From an uncultured Prevotella sp. (GTDB lineage Bacteria; Bacteroidota; Bacteroidia; Bacteroidales; Bacteroidaceae), in assembly GCA_900554695.1 (NCBI GenBank), contig USHV01000008.1, positions 17,868-81,867 on the forward strand: a DNA stretch of 64,000 bases, read 5' to 3'. Position 1 is the first letter of the stretch; each line of letters begins with the position of its first letter. This document shows positions 9,267 through 18,762 of this stretch, piece by piece. The notes beneath the pieces are model-generated. The model made no database searches. It was not told where the DNA came from and saw only the letters and a program-made list of their open reading frames with translations. Both the position numbers and the translations under genes were made by a program.

Positions 9267-10493
9267 ATGGGAAAGGTTCTCATACGCATCGCTACGGCGG
9301 CATTTGCCTTCATGGCTACCGCGGGAACGGCTTCGGCTGACAACTGGATCACGCCGATGGCCGACAACATATACGTGAGCGACATGTCCATACCGGGAAC
9401 CCACGACTCCGCCACCGGCGAGGGCTTCGACGGATTTATCGGACTGCTCCTGGGCAACACCACGGCAAAGACACAAGACCTCACCATAAGCCAGCAGTGG
9501 GACTGCGGCATACGTGCCTTCGACCTGCGCCCGACGGTCGAGAACGGCGACAACGGCACTTACCTGCACATCTATCACGGCATTATAAAGACCGCGATGT
9601 CGTTTGAGGACGCGCTCATAACCCTGCGCGACAAGCTGAAGGAAGCGCCGGGAGAGTTTGCCATAGTGATAATGCGACACGAGAGCGACGCCAACAGCGA
9701 CATACAGAATCAATGGGCGGCACTGATGGACAAATGTCTCACGTCGGACGCTCTGGCGGGATACATAGCCGAATTCAAGCCAGAACTCACCATAGCCGAC
9801 CTAAGAGGAAAGATTCTTGTGATGAGCCGCGACACCTACGACAACGGTCCTCACGGGGCATACATCAACTCGTGGAGCCACAGCGACAACTATCTCGACC
9901 AGACAAAAGCCGTAATAAGCGGACCGGACGGACGCACTGAGCGGGCTCTCGTGCAGGACTTCTACGACTGCACAGGCACAGACGGAGCGGACAAGAAGAA
10001 CGCCACGATGCTCAACATGCTCAAGGTGAGGATGGCTGCCACCTCAACACGATGGTGCATAAACCATGCGTCGGGCTACACGCTCAACGCAAGTTCAGAC
10101 GGCTACCGCATCAATGCGTCAAACACCAGCAAGGCACTGATAGACTTCATCAGCTCGCCCGACAACGAGCCCGGCGCAACAGGAATAATCATGATGGACT
10201 ATGCCGGAACCGACAAATCGGGAATATACAACGTAAAAGGACTCGAACTGACAAAAACCATCATTGCGCAGAACTCGCGCTACGCCCATGTTTCGACGGG
10301 AATCATCGACAACACAACCGTAAACACTAAGGTGAACGTGAGACAAAACACCATCTGCTCCGAGCTGCCCATGACCATATATCATGCCGACGGCACGGTG
10401 ATTGCCAGCGATGTTACCGAGGCCGAAATACCGGACAAAGGTATATTCATAGTGAAAAGCGGCGACGACTGCATGAAGGTGCTCATGAAATGA
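9267..10493 (+). CDS. Secreted PI-PLC X-domain phosphodiesterase
   Basis: 408 aa with a signal peptide (MGKVLIRIATAAFAFMATAG). The catalytic core matches the bacterial phosphatidylinositol-specific phospholipase C X domain: first His in IPGTHDSAT, then CGIRAFDLRP, the second His in IYHG, and FAIVIMRHES. Family members cleave glycerophosphoinositol or glycan-anchored lipids by a cyclisation mechanism without needing the eukaryotic C2/PH modules, which are absent here. The last 80 residues form a beta-rich tail (DGTVIASDVTEAEIPDKGI) resembling short secretion or sorting tails. The substrate could be host or diet inositol lipids. It follows the Nudix gene closely, with no obvious functional link. 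Confidence 0.85.
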   Translation: MGKVLIRIATAAFAFMATAGTASADNWITPMADNIYVSDMSIPGTHDSATGEGFDGFIGLLLGNTTAKTQDLTISQQWDCGIRAFDLRPTVENGDNGTYLHIYHGIIKTAMSFEDALITLRDKLKEAPGEFAIVIMRHESDANSDIQNQWAALMDKCLTSDALAGYIAEFKPELTIADLRGKILVMSRDTYDNGPHGAYINSWSHSDNYLDQTKAVISGPDGRTERALVQDFYDCTGTDGADKKNATMLNMLKVRMAATSTRWCINHASGYTLNASSDGYRINASNTSKALIDFISSPDNEPGATGIIMMDYAGTDKSGIYNVKGLELTKTIIAQNSRYAHVSTGIIDNTTVNTKVNVRQNTICSELPMTIYHADGTVIASDVTEAEIPDKGIFIVKSGDDCMKVLMK

Positions 10494-10603
10494 GAGCGCA
10501 AGCGGCACGCATAATGTTAAATTTTAACTTAAATGACAGTGCTGAAAAATCTCCGTATCAAATCGCAAAACAGAAAACGGAGACAGCACGAAAACCATAA
10601 AAC

Positions 10604-10643
10604 AGACGGGAAAAGCAATGATTGCACATCGCTTTTCCCGTCT
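10604..10643 (+). terminator. Terminator-like hairpin after the PI-PLC gene
   Basis: AGACGGGAAAAGC (10604-10616) pairs with GCTTTTCCCGTCT (10631-10643). A 3' T-run is short. It lies 110 bases after the stop. Confidence 0.65.
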
Positions 10644-10649
10644 TCAGTT

Positions 10650-10850
10650 TACGATATTGCCCATATCAGACCACGATAAAGCCCATTTCGGGGGCTGATA
10701 AAGCGTTAATCACCATGCGAAATGGGCCATTTCGCATGCCGAAAAAGGCTCTTTCGCAGCACGGTACGCAGTCATCAAAAACCACATTCGCACTATATCG
10801 CTGATTATCAATGCATTGTGCAAACCTCTTATTTTCTCGTTTTTTTCAGC
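10650..10850 (-). repeat. Diverged, inverted copy B of the intergenic repeat
   Basis: Read on the minus strand it follows the order of the full copies: an AAATAAGAGGTTT landmark, TTGATAATCAGCGAT, then GCGAAA, CGAAATGG, GGGCTTTATCG and GGGCAATATCG words. The left hairpin and the AT-rich right end are not recognisable. It contains a 25-base perfect palindrome at 10714-10738 (CATGCGAAATGG-G-CCATTTCGCATG). Boundaries are approximate. Between 10851 and 11120 only AT-rich sequence without recognised features is seen. Confidence 0.65.
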
Positions 10851-11120
10851 CAAATGTATCTCTGCTCGAAAAAAACGATTCTCGCGAGGTTATTTTTAAC
10901 ATTCACTCATTTTATGATTCATTATATTCACATACGCCGTTTCTCATACCCTACACTGCCATGAAAACGTTAAGCCGCTCCCGCCACGCACACGACCTGT
11001 AACACCGTCTTCCGACACAAAAACCGACCGTGTACATATGAACAATTCGTCGGAAACACGCCATAACGTCACAAAAACGTATCAACAATACAGAAAAAAC
11101 ATCATTTTTTTCGAAAAATA

Positions 11121-11152
11121 TTTGGTAGTTTGCCTCAAACTGTGTAACTTTG
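11121..11152 (+). promoter_or_regulatory. tRNA promoter, TTTG-N20-TAACTTTG
   Basis: A -33 TTTG (11121-11124) and a -7 TAACTTTG (11145-11152) at canonical 20-base spacing, about 30 bases before the tRNA. Confidence 0.8.
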
Positions 11153-11182
11153 CAGCCGAAATCCTCACAAACAGGTTTTCTC

Positions 11183-11256
11183 GGGCTTATAGCTCAGTTG
11201 GTTAGAGCAACAGACTCATAATCTGGAGGTCCCAGGTTCAAGCCCTGGTTGGCCCA
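11183..11256 (+). tRNA. tRNA with CAT anticodon (elongator Met, or Ile2 if lysidine-modified)
   Basis: 74 bases. D-arm GCTCAGTTGGTTAGAGC, anticodon loop CTCATAA (anticodon CAT), T-arm CCAGG-TTCAAGC-CCTGG, discriminator A, CCA not encoded. The acceptor stem GGGCTTA/TTGGCCC has one G-T wobble and one T-T mismatch, and the anticodon stem starts with an A-G pair, so the fold is slightly imperfect. The D-arm is not of initiator type. Elongator Met versus Ile2 cannot be decided by eye. Confidence 0.88.
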
Positions 11257-11261
11257 CAAAC

Positions 11262-11300
11262 AAAAGCAGTTACATCATTGAGTAACTGCTTTTTTTGTTT
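11262..11300 (+). terminator. Terminator of the tRNA gene
   Basis: AAAAGCAGTTAC (11262-11273) pairs with GTAACTGCTTTT (11282-11293) around an 8-base loop, followed by a run of T. Confidence 0.9.
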
Positions 11301-11517
11301 CCACACATCGCGATACAGGCCGCAATCCGCCGCATACATGTATATCATTAATTATCAAAATGTTGCAATCATAAAACGAGAAAAGGACGATATAAATAAA
11401 GCATGTGCCATGCCGACAAGTATTCGGATAACATGCAAAAGACCGGTTCGTGGCGGACGGTAGTCAAAAAATAATTCATATTCCCTGCCGATTTATCGTT
11501 TTTATAAATTTATTGCA

Positions 11518-11525
11518 TATCTTTG
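11518..11525 (+). promoter_or_regulatory. -7 box (TATCTTTG) abutting the start codon of the next gene
   Basis: Exact TAnnTTTG ending only three bases before ATG 11529. Transcription from it would begin at or next to the start codon (see findings). Confidence 0.55.
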
Positions 11526-11528
11526 CCT

Positions 11529-13571
11529 ATGATGAATACGGCCCGGAGCTTTCTTATCATGCTGTGTCTGCTGTGCCTTACGGCTTGTCGCACGAAGGCA
11601 TCCAATAAAGACGACGCGCTGCTGATGAAGCGCGTGTTCGCCTATGCCGCCACTATGGACACGGTGAAATTCGCGCCTAACGAGCTGTATTCGTACATGA
11701 AGTTCGACATAAAGACCCGCAGGCGCAACGCAATACTGATGGCTGTGCCGTCGATGCTTGCCGTGGCGCGTGGCGGAAAGCGCGAATATGTGGGCGAGAG
11801 CTATGCCAAGATGGTGTTCAGAAGCATGAACGACATGGACGTAACTAATATCCTCTCGCGCTCGACCATACCGCACAGCAGGAAGATCATGCCGACAATG
11901 CTCAAGTATCTTATTCCCGACATATACGGAGAACTGCTCATCGACAAAAACATCCTGTCGCCATTCTATCGCCGCAACAGGCGTTACTATCGCTATCGGG
12001 TGAGAGACAACGGCGACGGGACGGCGCACATATCTTTCAGACCGAAGCTCGACAACACGCGTCTTGTGAAGGGTACTGCAACGGTTGACGTGGCGGCGGG
12101 CCGCATAATCAGCATGTTCGTTGAGGGAGAATACGACATGGTGAAGTTCACCATGGACATAAACATGGGCGAACGGGGCGTCAGGACGCTCATACCCGAG
12201 AGATGCGGACTGAGCGCAAGGTTCAAGTTCCTGGGCAACGACATATCGGTGGACTACACGTCGATGCACGGTCTGCCGCGACTCATCACCGACTCGGTGG
12301 TGAACAAGAACGACACAGCACTGCTAAACCGCATACGACCTGTGGAGCTGACGCCTCATGAACGGCGTTTGTTTCACGAGCAGGACAGTCTGAGGACGGC
12401 AATAGCGGCTGACACTACGTCACGCCAGAAGAAGCAGAAGCTCACCGACATATTGTGGGACAACGTGGGCGAGCACCTGCTCGGACGCATAAAGTCTAAC
12501 TTCGGCAGCAACAATCAGGGTTCGGTACGCATAAACCCACTGCTCAATCCGCTCTACTTCGGATATAGCGGCAACAAGGGTTTCGTGTACAAATTCGATG
12601 TCCGCGGCAGCTATTACTTCTCTTCCAACAGTCTGATATCCACAAGACTGAAGGCGGGATACTCCTTCAAGCAGAAGCGATTATACTTCGATCTGCCCGT
12701 GACCTATTATTTCAACCGGCGACGCAACGGATATGTGCAGTTCAAGATCGGTAACGGAAACCGCATATCAAACTCGAGGGTGCTCGAGGCCGTGAAGGGT
12801 CTGGTGGGCGACTCTGCCGCTTCCAAAATGAAAAACATGAGCTATTTCAACGACTTCAACCTACGACTGTCGGGACATTACGACCTGTCCGAGAAGCTGA
12901 GTCTGCAAGCCGGAATGATGATACACCGCAGATCGGCACTCAACGAAAAGGCTTTCATGAGTCTGGGAATGCCTTCGACATACACTTCCGTGGCGCCGAT
13001 GCTCGAGGTGGAATACCGCCCGCTGGGGTTCGGAGGGCCTGTACTGACAGCCAACTATGAGCGGAGCATCAAGGGACTGCTGGGTGCCAACCTCGACTAT
13101 GAGCGCTACGAGATAGACGGACAATACATATGGAACATCTCGGCACTGCAATCGCTGCAGATGAGAGCGGGCACAGGATTCTACACTCACCGCGGAAAGG
13201 ACCGGTTCTTTCTCGACTACACCAACTTCCACGAGAACAACCTGCCGGGCGGATGGTATGACGACTGGGCGTGCGATTTCGAACTGCTCAACTCCAACTG
13301 GTACAACTCGTCGCAATACTACGTCAGAACAAACCTCACATATGAGTCGCCGCTGATGATACTGGCATGGATTCCGCTGGCCGGTCATTTCATAGAGAAG
13401 GAGCGGATATACGTCAATGCGCTCACGGTGAAGGACCTTCATCCTTACATGGAATACGGATACGGCTTCACCACCCGTCTGTTCTCCACCGGAATATTCG
13501 TGTCGCAGAAGAACGGTAAGTTCGACGGCATAGGCTTCCGATTCGGTGTGGAGCTGTTCAGACAGTGGTGA
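11529..13571 (+). CDS. Outer-membrane lipoprotein, DUF5686-like
   Basis: 680 aa from ATG 11529; ATG 11532 and ATG 11559 are alternatives, all keeping the lipobox LCLTAC. The first 260 residues are a soluble domain with motifs typical of the DUF5686 family (YGELLIDKNILSPFYRR, YYRYRVRDNGDGTAHISFRP). From about residue 320 to the end the sequence alternates polar and aromatic residues (FGYSGNKGFVYKFDVRG, SLISTRLKAGYSFKQKRLYF) and ends in W, as outer-membrane beta-barrels do. The function of the family is unknown. No partner gene is adjacent: the tRNA lies upstream and the ATPase operon downstream has its own promoter. The barrel call is firm; the family name is from memory of motifs. Confidence 0.72.
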   Translation: MMNTARSFLIMLCLLCLTACRTKASNKDDALLMKRVFAYAATMDTVKFAPNELYSYMKFDIKTRRRNAILMAVPSMLAVARGGKREYVGESYAKMVFRSMNDMDVTNILSRSTIPHSRKIMPTMLKYLIPDIYGELLIDKNILSPFYRRNRRYYRYRVRDNGDGTAHISFRPKLDNTRLVKGTATVDVAAGRIISMFVEGEYDMVKFTMDINMGERGVRTLIPERCGLSARFKFLGNDISVDYTSMHGLPRLITDSVVNKNDTALLNRIRPVELTPHERRLFHEQDSLRTAIAADTTSRQKKQKLTDILWDNVGEHLLGRIKSNFGSNNQGSVRINPLLNPLYFGYSGNKGFVYKFDVRGSYYFSSNSLISTRLKAGYSFKQKRLYFDLPVTYYFNRRRNGYVQFKIGNGNRISNSRVLEAVKGLVGDSAASKMKNMSYFNDFNLRLSGHYDLSEKLSLQAGMMIHRRSALNEKAFMSLGMPSTYTSVAPMLEVEYRPLGFGGPVLTANYERSIKGLLGANLDYERYEIDGQYIWNISALQSLQMRAGTGFYTHRGKDRFFLDYTNFHENNLPGGWYDDWACDFELLNSNWYNSSQYYVRTNLTYESPLMILAWIPLAGHFIEKERIYVNALTVKDLHPYMEYGYGFTTRLFSTGIFVSQKNGKFDGIGFRFGVELFRQW

Positions 13572-13685
13572 CAATATGGCACACGCATGAGTTTCTCTCC
13601 GCCAAGCATTGGCCATACGCCACACAAAAGAATGTAAACACGACCGTCACTGTCCCGGATACATCTTAAAAATAAATAAATTTAT

Positions 13686-13716
13686 TTTGCGCTGCACCCT
13701 ATTTGCATTATCTTTG
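13686..13716 (+). promoter_or_regulatory. Promoter of the P-ATPase operon, TTTG-N19-TATCTTTG
   Basis: TTTG at 13686-13689 and TATCTTTG at 13709-13716 with canonical spacing. The transcript would have a leader of about 135 bases before ATG 13855. No riboswitch-like structure was recognised in that leader. Confidence 0.8.
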
Positions 13717-13854
13717 CATAAGATATAGCGGCACTCGGAAAACTGAAAGTAAACTTCCTTTCCGCTCGTTGGCAATATCTTTAAATAAATATATACAGAC
13801 ATTACACCCAATTAATGACAACGTAAAGACATACGCTCATTTTTTAAACACTAT

Positions 13855-16440
13855 ATGGAAACAGAAAAACAGAAATCTCTTTCGAATGGTCTGAACGACC
13901 AGCAAGTGGAACAGAGCCGGAAACAACACGGCGAAAACGTACTTACACCGCCTAAGCGCACTTCTTTGCTAAGGCTTTATCTCGAAAAATACAATGATCC
14001 GATAATCAGAATACTGCTCGTAGCGGCTGTGGCTTCGCTCGCGCTGGCATTCTTTCACAACGACTTCATAGAGACAATAGGCATCGTGCTGGCGATAATC
14101 CTTGCCACGACAATAGGATTCTACTTCGAGCGCGACGCCGCCAAGAAATTCGATGTGCTCACGGCACTGGGCGAGGAATCGCCTGTCAAGGTGAGACGCA
14201 ACGGCGTAGTGACAGAGATTCCGCGCAAAGAAGTCGTAGTGGGCGACGTAATCATCATCGAGGTGGGCGACGAGATACCGGCAGACGGACGCCTCATCGC
14301 ATCAACAGACCTGCAGATAGACGAGTCGTCGCTCACGGGTGAGCCAATCATAAGCAAGCATGTGGTGACCGAAGATCGGCCTAACGACAAGGAGGCCACT
14401 TATCCGTCGGACACCGTTCTGCGCTCTACAATGGTGATGAACGGCAACGGAGTGGCTGTCGTTACTGCCGTAGGCGACGAGACGGAGATAGGTAAGGTGG
14501 CACGCAAGGCCACGGAGATGACCGACGTCAAGACGCCTCTCAACATACAGCTCGGCAAACTCGCCAAGCTCATAAGCAAGATAGGAACAGCCGTATCGGT
14601 AGCGGCTTTCGTCATATTCCTCGTCCACGACATACTGACTAACCCGCTATGGCAAGGCACAGACTATCTGTCGATGGCCGAGGTGACGCTCAACTACTTC
14701 ATGATGGCCGTGACACTCATCGTCATGGCAGTGCCCGAGGGTCTGCCGATGGCCGTGACACTTGCTCTGGCACTCAACATGCGACGCATGCTCAAGAGCA
14801 ACAACCTGGTGCGCAAGCTGCATGCCTGCGAGACGATGGGCGCCGCAACGGTGATATGCACCGACAAGACCGGAACACTGACACAGAACCGTATGCAGGT
14901 GGCCGACATGGCTGTGACAAGCCATGAGGAGCTGCTTGACAGCGCAATAGCACTCAACTCTACCGCCAACATCGACAATGACGGCAAAGGCATAGGCAAC
15001 CCTACTGAGGCTGCGCTGCTGTTGCGTCTGAAGAGCAAGGGCGGCGACTACGTGAAGATGCGCCAGGAAGGCGAGATAATCGACCGTCTGCCGTTCTCGA
15101 CAGAGCGTAAATACATGGCCACTGTGGCAAAAGTCGGCGGAAAGGCATGGCTGTTCGTAAAGGGAGCGCCAGAGATCGTGATGGGATTCTGCAACATCTC
15201 AGACGAAGAGAAGGCCAAGATAACAACACAGCTGCGTGCATATCAGAACAAGGCGATGCGCACACTGGCATTCGCCTGCAAACAGACCGACAAGATGGAT
15301 GTGTCCGGTCTCACGCTCCAGGCAGTGGCTGCGATAAGCGACCCGCTCCGTCCGGACGTTCCGGCTGCCGTAGGCGAATGTCACTCGGCAGGCATAAAGG
15401 TGAAGATCGTTACCGGCGACACATCGGCAACAGCCGTTGAGATAGCACGTCAGATAGGTATATGGAAGGCCGACACGCCTGCCGAGGACCAGATAACAGG
15501 TCCCGACTTCGCCGCGCTGAGCGACGAGGAGGCTTACAAGCGCGTGGAATCGCTCAAGGTGATGAGCCGCGCACGTCCTACAGACAAGCAGCGTCTGGTA
15601 CAGCTTCTGCAGGATCACGGCGAGGTGGTTGCCGTCACCGGCGACGGAACAAACGACGCTCCGGCACTCAACCACGCCCATGTAGGACTGTCGCTCGGCT
15701 CGGGTACGAGCGTGGCAAAGAACGCGAGCGACATCACTCTGATAGACGACTCGTTCCAGAGCATCGTAAAGGCCGTGATGTGGGGACGCTCTCTATACCG
15801 CAACATACAGCGTTTCATCTACTTCCAGCTCATAGTCAACGTGACGGCTCTGCTGCTTGTGCTCGGCGGATCGATCATAGGTACGGCGCTGCCTCTCACC
15901 GTCACACAGATACTTTGGGTGAACCTAATCATGGATACGTTCGCAGCCATGGCACTGGCATCGCTTCCTCCTTCGCACGAAGTGATGAGAGACAAGCCCC
16001 GCAAGCAGACCGACTTCATCATAAACCGCAGCATGGCCTACGGCATATGGATTCTGGGAGTGCTTTTCTTCTGCGTGATGATAGGAATGCTCATCTATTG
16101 CGACAAGTACTGTTCAGGTCCTGACGGCATCAGTGTCAAGGCTCTCACAATATTCTTCACGGCATTCGTGATGATACAATGGTGGAACCTGTTCAACGCC
16201 AAGACGCTCGGAACCAACCACTCTGCCTTCCACGGGCTGCTGAAGGATCCGGGACTGCTGCTCACACTCTGCATCATCCTCGTGGGACAGTGGATCATCG
16301 TGACATTCGGAGGCAAGATGTTCCGCACCGTTCCGCTCACCGGCGACGAATGGTTCAGAATAATCGCCGGCACATCGGTTGTGCTTTGGATCGGTGAGAT
16401 AATAAGAGGCGTGAAACGACTTTTTAATAAGAATAAATAA
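13855..16440 (+). CDS. Calcium-type cation-transporting P-type ATPase (P2 family)
   Basis: 861 aa, a usual length for bacterial PMCA/SERCA-like pumps. In order: an N-terminal cation-ATPase domain (EQSRKQHGENVL), TM1-2, an actuator domain (SSLTGEP), TM3-4 with the ion-binding VMAVPEGLPMAV motif, the phosphorylation site DKTGTLTQ with D337, a nucleotide-binding domain (FVKGAPE), the hinge VTGDGTNDAPAL, and a C-terminal six-helix bundle (MDTFAAMALASLPPS). The PEGLP motif and overall layout fit Ca2+ (or Mn2+) efflux from the cytoplasm. It is first gene of a run with ribF (45 bases downstream) and a CPBP protease. Confidence 0.92.
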   Translation: METEKQKSLSNGLNDQQVEQSRKQHGENVLTPPKRTSLLRLYLEKYNDPIIRILLVAAVASLALAFFHNDFIETIGIVLAIILATTIGFYFERDAAKKFDVLTALGEESPVKVRRNGVVTEIPRKEVVVGDVIIIEVGDEIPADGRLIASTDLQIDESSLTGEPIISKHVVTEDRPNDKEATYPSDTVLRSTMVMNGNGVAVVTAVGDETEIGKVARKATEMTDVKTPLNIQLGKLAKLISKIGTAVSVAAFVIFLVHDILTNPLWQGTDYLSMAEVTLNYFMMAVTLIVMAVPEGLPMAVTLALALNMRRMLKSNNLVRKLHACETMGAATVICTDKTGTLTQNRMQVADMAVTSHEELLDSAIALNSTANIDNDGKGIGNPTEAALLLRLKSKGGDYVKMRQEGEIIDRLPFSTERKYMATVAKVGGKAWLFVKGAPEIVMGFCNISDEEKAKITTQLRAYQNKAMRTLAFACKQTDKMDVSGLTLQAVAAISDPLRPDVPAAVGECHSAGIKVKIVTGDTSATAVEIARQIGIWKADTPAEDQITGPDFAALSDEEAYKRVESLKVMSRARPTDKQRLVQLLQDHGEVVAVTGDGTNDAPALNHAHVGLSLGSGTSVAKNASDITLIDDSFQSIVKAVMWGRSLYRNIQRFIYFQLIVNVTALLLVLGGSIIGTALPLTVTQILWVNLIMDTFAAMALASLPPSHEVMRDKPRKQTDFIINRSMAYGIWILGVLFFCVMIGMLIYCDKYCSGPDGISVKALTIFFTAFVMIQWWNLFNAKTLGTNHSAFHGLLKDPGLLLTLCIILVGQWIIVTFGGKMFRTVPLTGDEWFRIIAGTSVVLWIGEIIRGVKRLFNKNK

Positions 16441-16484
16441 AAGTGATGCCTCCGCAACAGCATGCGAGGCATAAACAGATTGGA

Positions 16485-17429
16485 ATGAATACAGTATATT
16501 TGAAAAACGACATGCTTCCGATGCAGCCGTGCGTGGCCACCATCGGCTTCTTCGACGGGGTGCACCGGGGGCATCAGTATCTAATCAGACAGGTGACCGA
16601 TGAAGCCCGTGCGGCAGGATTGCAATCCACCGTAATCACTTTCGACCGTCATCCGCGGCAGGTGCTTAACAGCGACTACATTCCGCAGCTGCTTTCCACG
16701 CCTGACTCAAAACTGCTCTTGCTCTCGAAGACGGGTGTCGACAACGCCGTGGTGCTGCCCTTCGACCGTGAGATGGCTGCAATGAGCGCGCAGGATTTCA
16801 TGAACAACGTGCTCAAGGACAAGCTGAACGTACGCAAACTGATAATAGGCTACGACAATCATTTCGGGCACAACCGCGCCGAAGGGTTCGGCGACTATGT
16901 ACGTTACGGCCGTGAGGCAGGCATAGAGGTGATTCAGGCCAACGCGTTCACCCTGTGCGGATACAACGTAAGCTCGTCGGTCATCAGGAGATTCCTGCAG
17001 GACGGCGAGGTGGAGATGGCCGAAAAATGTCTCGGCTATCCCTACACCATATCGGGAATAGTGAAAAAAGGCTTTCAGCAGGGACGCAAACTGGGATTCC
17101 CCACCGCCAACCTTGACCCGTCAACCGTGGTGCAGATGATACCGGCATACGGAGCATACGCCGTCACCGCACGCATAGAACAGAGCCTGGCAATGCGTCC
17201 TGCAATGATGAACATCGGTACACGACCCACGTTCGGAGGCAACGATGTGTCGCTGGAAACGAACATCTTCAACTTCAGCGAGAACATATACGGCAAACTG
17301 ATGCTCGTATCGTTCATCCACAGAATACGCGGAGAGCAGAAGTTCGACAATGAGGCACAACTGCAGGAGCAGCTGTGCATGGACAAAAAGATGGTAGAAC
17401 AACAATTCAACAAAGATAAGGAAGAATGA
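16485..17429 (+). CDS. ribF: Bifunctional riboflavin kinase / FAD synthetase
   Basis: 314 aa from ATG 16485; the frame begins at 16443 but the extra 14 residues are not conserved-looking. The N-terminal nucleotidyltransferase domain shows TIGFFDGVHRGHQYLI and later SSSVIRRFLQDGEV. The C-terminal riboflavin kinase domain shows GRKLGFPTANLDP and GTRPTFGG. It converts riboflavin to FMN and then FAD in the cytoplasm. Its stop overlaps the next start (ATGA at 17426-17429), so the two genes are translationally coupled. Confidence 0.95.
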   Translation: MNTVYLKNDMLPMQPCVATIGFFDGVHRGHQYLIRQVTDEARAAGLQSTVITFDRHPRQVLNSDYIPQLLSTPDSKLLLLSKTGVDNAVVLPFDREMAAMSAQDFMNNVLKDKLNVRKLIIGYDNHFGHNRAEGFGDYVRYGREAGIEVIQANAFTLCGYNVSSSVIRRFLQDGEVEMAEKCLGYPYTISGIVKKGFQQGRKLGFPTANLDPSTVVQMIPAYGAYAVTARIEQSLAMRPAMMNIGTRPTFGGNDVSLETNIFNFSENIYGKLMLVSFIHRIRGEQKFDNEAQLQEQLCMDKKMVEQQFNKDKEE

Positions 17430-18208
17430 AAACAACTGTGCAATACGCCATGCAGGCGGCCCTTTGCTTCGTGGCTTTCGTCATCATACAGTTCGCGGTG
17501 ATGCTGTGCACACGCATGATTGTGAAGGACATCACCCTCAATGCCACGGCACTCATAGTCAGCTCGCTTGTCGCAAGCGCCATCACCATAGCCCTGTTCG
17601 CGTGGAGACGGTGGACAGTGATGTCGCGCAATTACATCTATTCGCGTCCGTGGAGCTCCTTCGTGTGGATCATAACAGCCGCCATCGGCATAATACCTCT
17701 GTCGTCGCTCCTGCTCGACTTCTGCGGTCTGCGCATCAGCGACGATGCCGTGCGCATATACGCAAACATGATAAACCATGAATTCGGATACATTACCATC
17801 GGCATCATAGCCCCCGTGGCTGAGGAGATAGTGTTCCGCGGAGCCATTCTGTGCGCACTTCTGAAGATGTTCGACAAGCGCATGCACTGGGTGGCAATAG
17901 CCGTTTCGGCGGTATTGTTCGGCATAGTGCACGGCAACATGGCGCAAGGTGTGAACGCGACGCTTATAGGTCTGCTCCTGGGATGGATGTATTATAAGAC
18001 CGACAGCATTGTGCCCGGAGTGATATTCCACTGGACCAACAACACCATTGTGTATGTCATGATGAAACTGATGCCGGGCACATACAGCATGACGATGAGC
18101 GAGTTTTGTGGCGGAGACACACGCAAGATTGCCATACTGGCCGTTTGCGCGCTCTGTGTGCTCATTCCGTCAATCTTTCAACTGACAGCAAGGCTGAAGA
18201 AGAAATAA
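17426..18208 (+). CDS. CPBP-family intramembrane metalloprotease
   Basis: 260 aa with about seven or eight hydrophobic segments. The CAAX-protease/bacteriocin-processing (CPBP, formerly Abi) motifs are all present: motif 1 APVAEEIVFRG with the catalytic Glu pair, motif 2 FGIVHGN, and motif 3 GVIFHWTNN. It is an inner-membrane zinc-type protease; substrates are unknown for most bacterial members. It overlaps ribF by four bases. Confidence 0.88.
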   Translation: MKTTVQYAMQAALCFVAFVIIQFAVMLCTRMIVKDITLNATALIVSSLVASAITIALFAWRRWTVMSRNYIYSRPWSSFVWIITAAIGIIPLSSLLLDFCGLRISDDAVRIYANMINHEFGYITIGIIAPVAEEIVFRGAILCALLKMFDKRMHWVAIAVSAVLFGIVHGNMAQGVNATLIGLLLGWMYYKTDSIVPGVIFHWTNNTIVYVMMKLMPGTYSMTMSEFCGGDTRKIAILAVCALCVLIPSIFQLTARLKKK

Positions 18209-18245
18209 GCCTCAGAACGCACTAAAACGTGCCAAATGAAATCTA

Positions 18246-18306
18246 AGCACGGACCAGTCTTAACGGAATACTGCGGTATAGCCGACTGATCCGCGCTTTT
18301 TCTTTC
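18246..18306 (+). terminator. Probable terminator of the ATPase-ribF-CPBP operon
   Basis: AGCACGGACCAGTC (18246-18259) pairs with GACTGATCCGCGCT (18284-18297) with two mismatches, followed by TTTTTCTTTC. The loop is long (24 bases). Confidence 0.6.
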
Positions 18307-18330
18307 TGCCGAAAGAAACCTATATTGGTA

Positions 18331-18762
18331 ACTTTCAATCCGTAACTGGTTTTCGATTTTTTCCCTCAGTTTACTGACATACCCCGAAAAATAAGCGCGT
18401 ATTTGCGGCCTTATCCTACGTCGAACGCAAATACGCGAAATATAAGAGGTTTCCATAAACCGTTGAATAGCAATAACTTATGTATAATGGGTATTTTCCT
18501 GCGTTACAAAAAGCACCATTTCGGCATGCGAAATGGGCCATTTCAGGGTGCGATATGGTGCTTTTCGGCCCCTGAAATGGGCTTTATTGCATGATGAATG
18601 GGGCAATATCAGAACGCGGGACGAGCTTTTTCGGACTATGACATAGGGTATATCAAAAGACGTTACGGACAGGAATAGGCCTTATAAGACGATATTTAAC
18701 ATTCATTCACACCTCTTTTGAGAAAATATTTTGTCAAAATAAAGTCAAGAAAAATTGTAAGC
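18331..18762 (+). repeat. 432-bp dispersed intergenic repeat, copy C
   Basis: Co-linear with copy A apart from a single-base deletion in the first 62 bases. It has the perfect 12-base inverted pair CGCGTATTTGCG / CGCAAATACGCG on the left, and a second inverted pair in the middle (AAAAGCACCATTTCG against GCGATATGGTGCTTTT). It lies between the convergent CPBP and anti-sigma-like genes. From 18763 to 19091 only a 14-base direct repeat (19037-19050 and 19059-19072, GAAGCACTCCTCCG, 22-base period) stands out. Confidence 0.85.
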
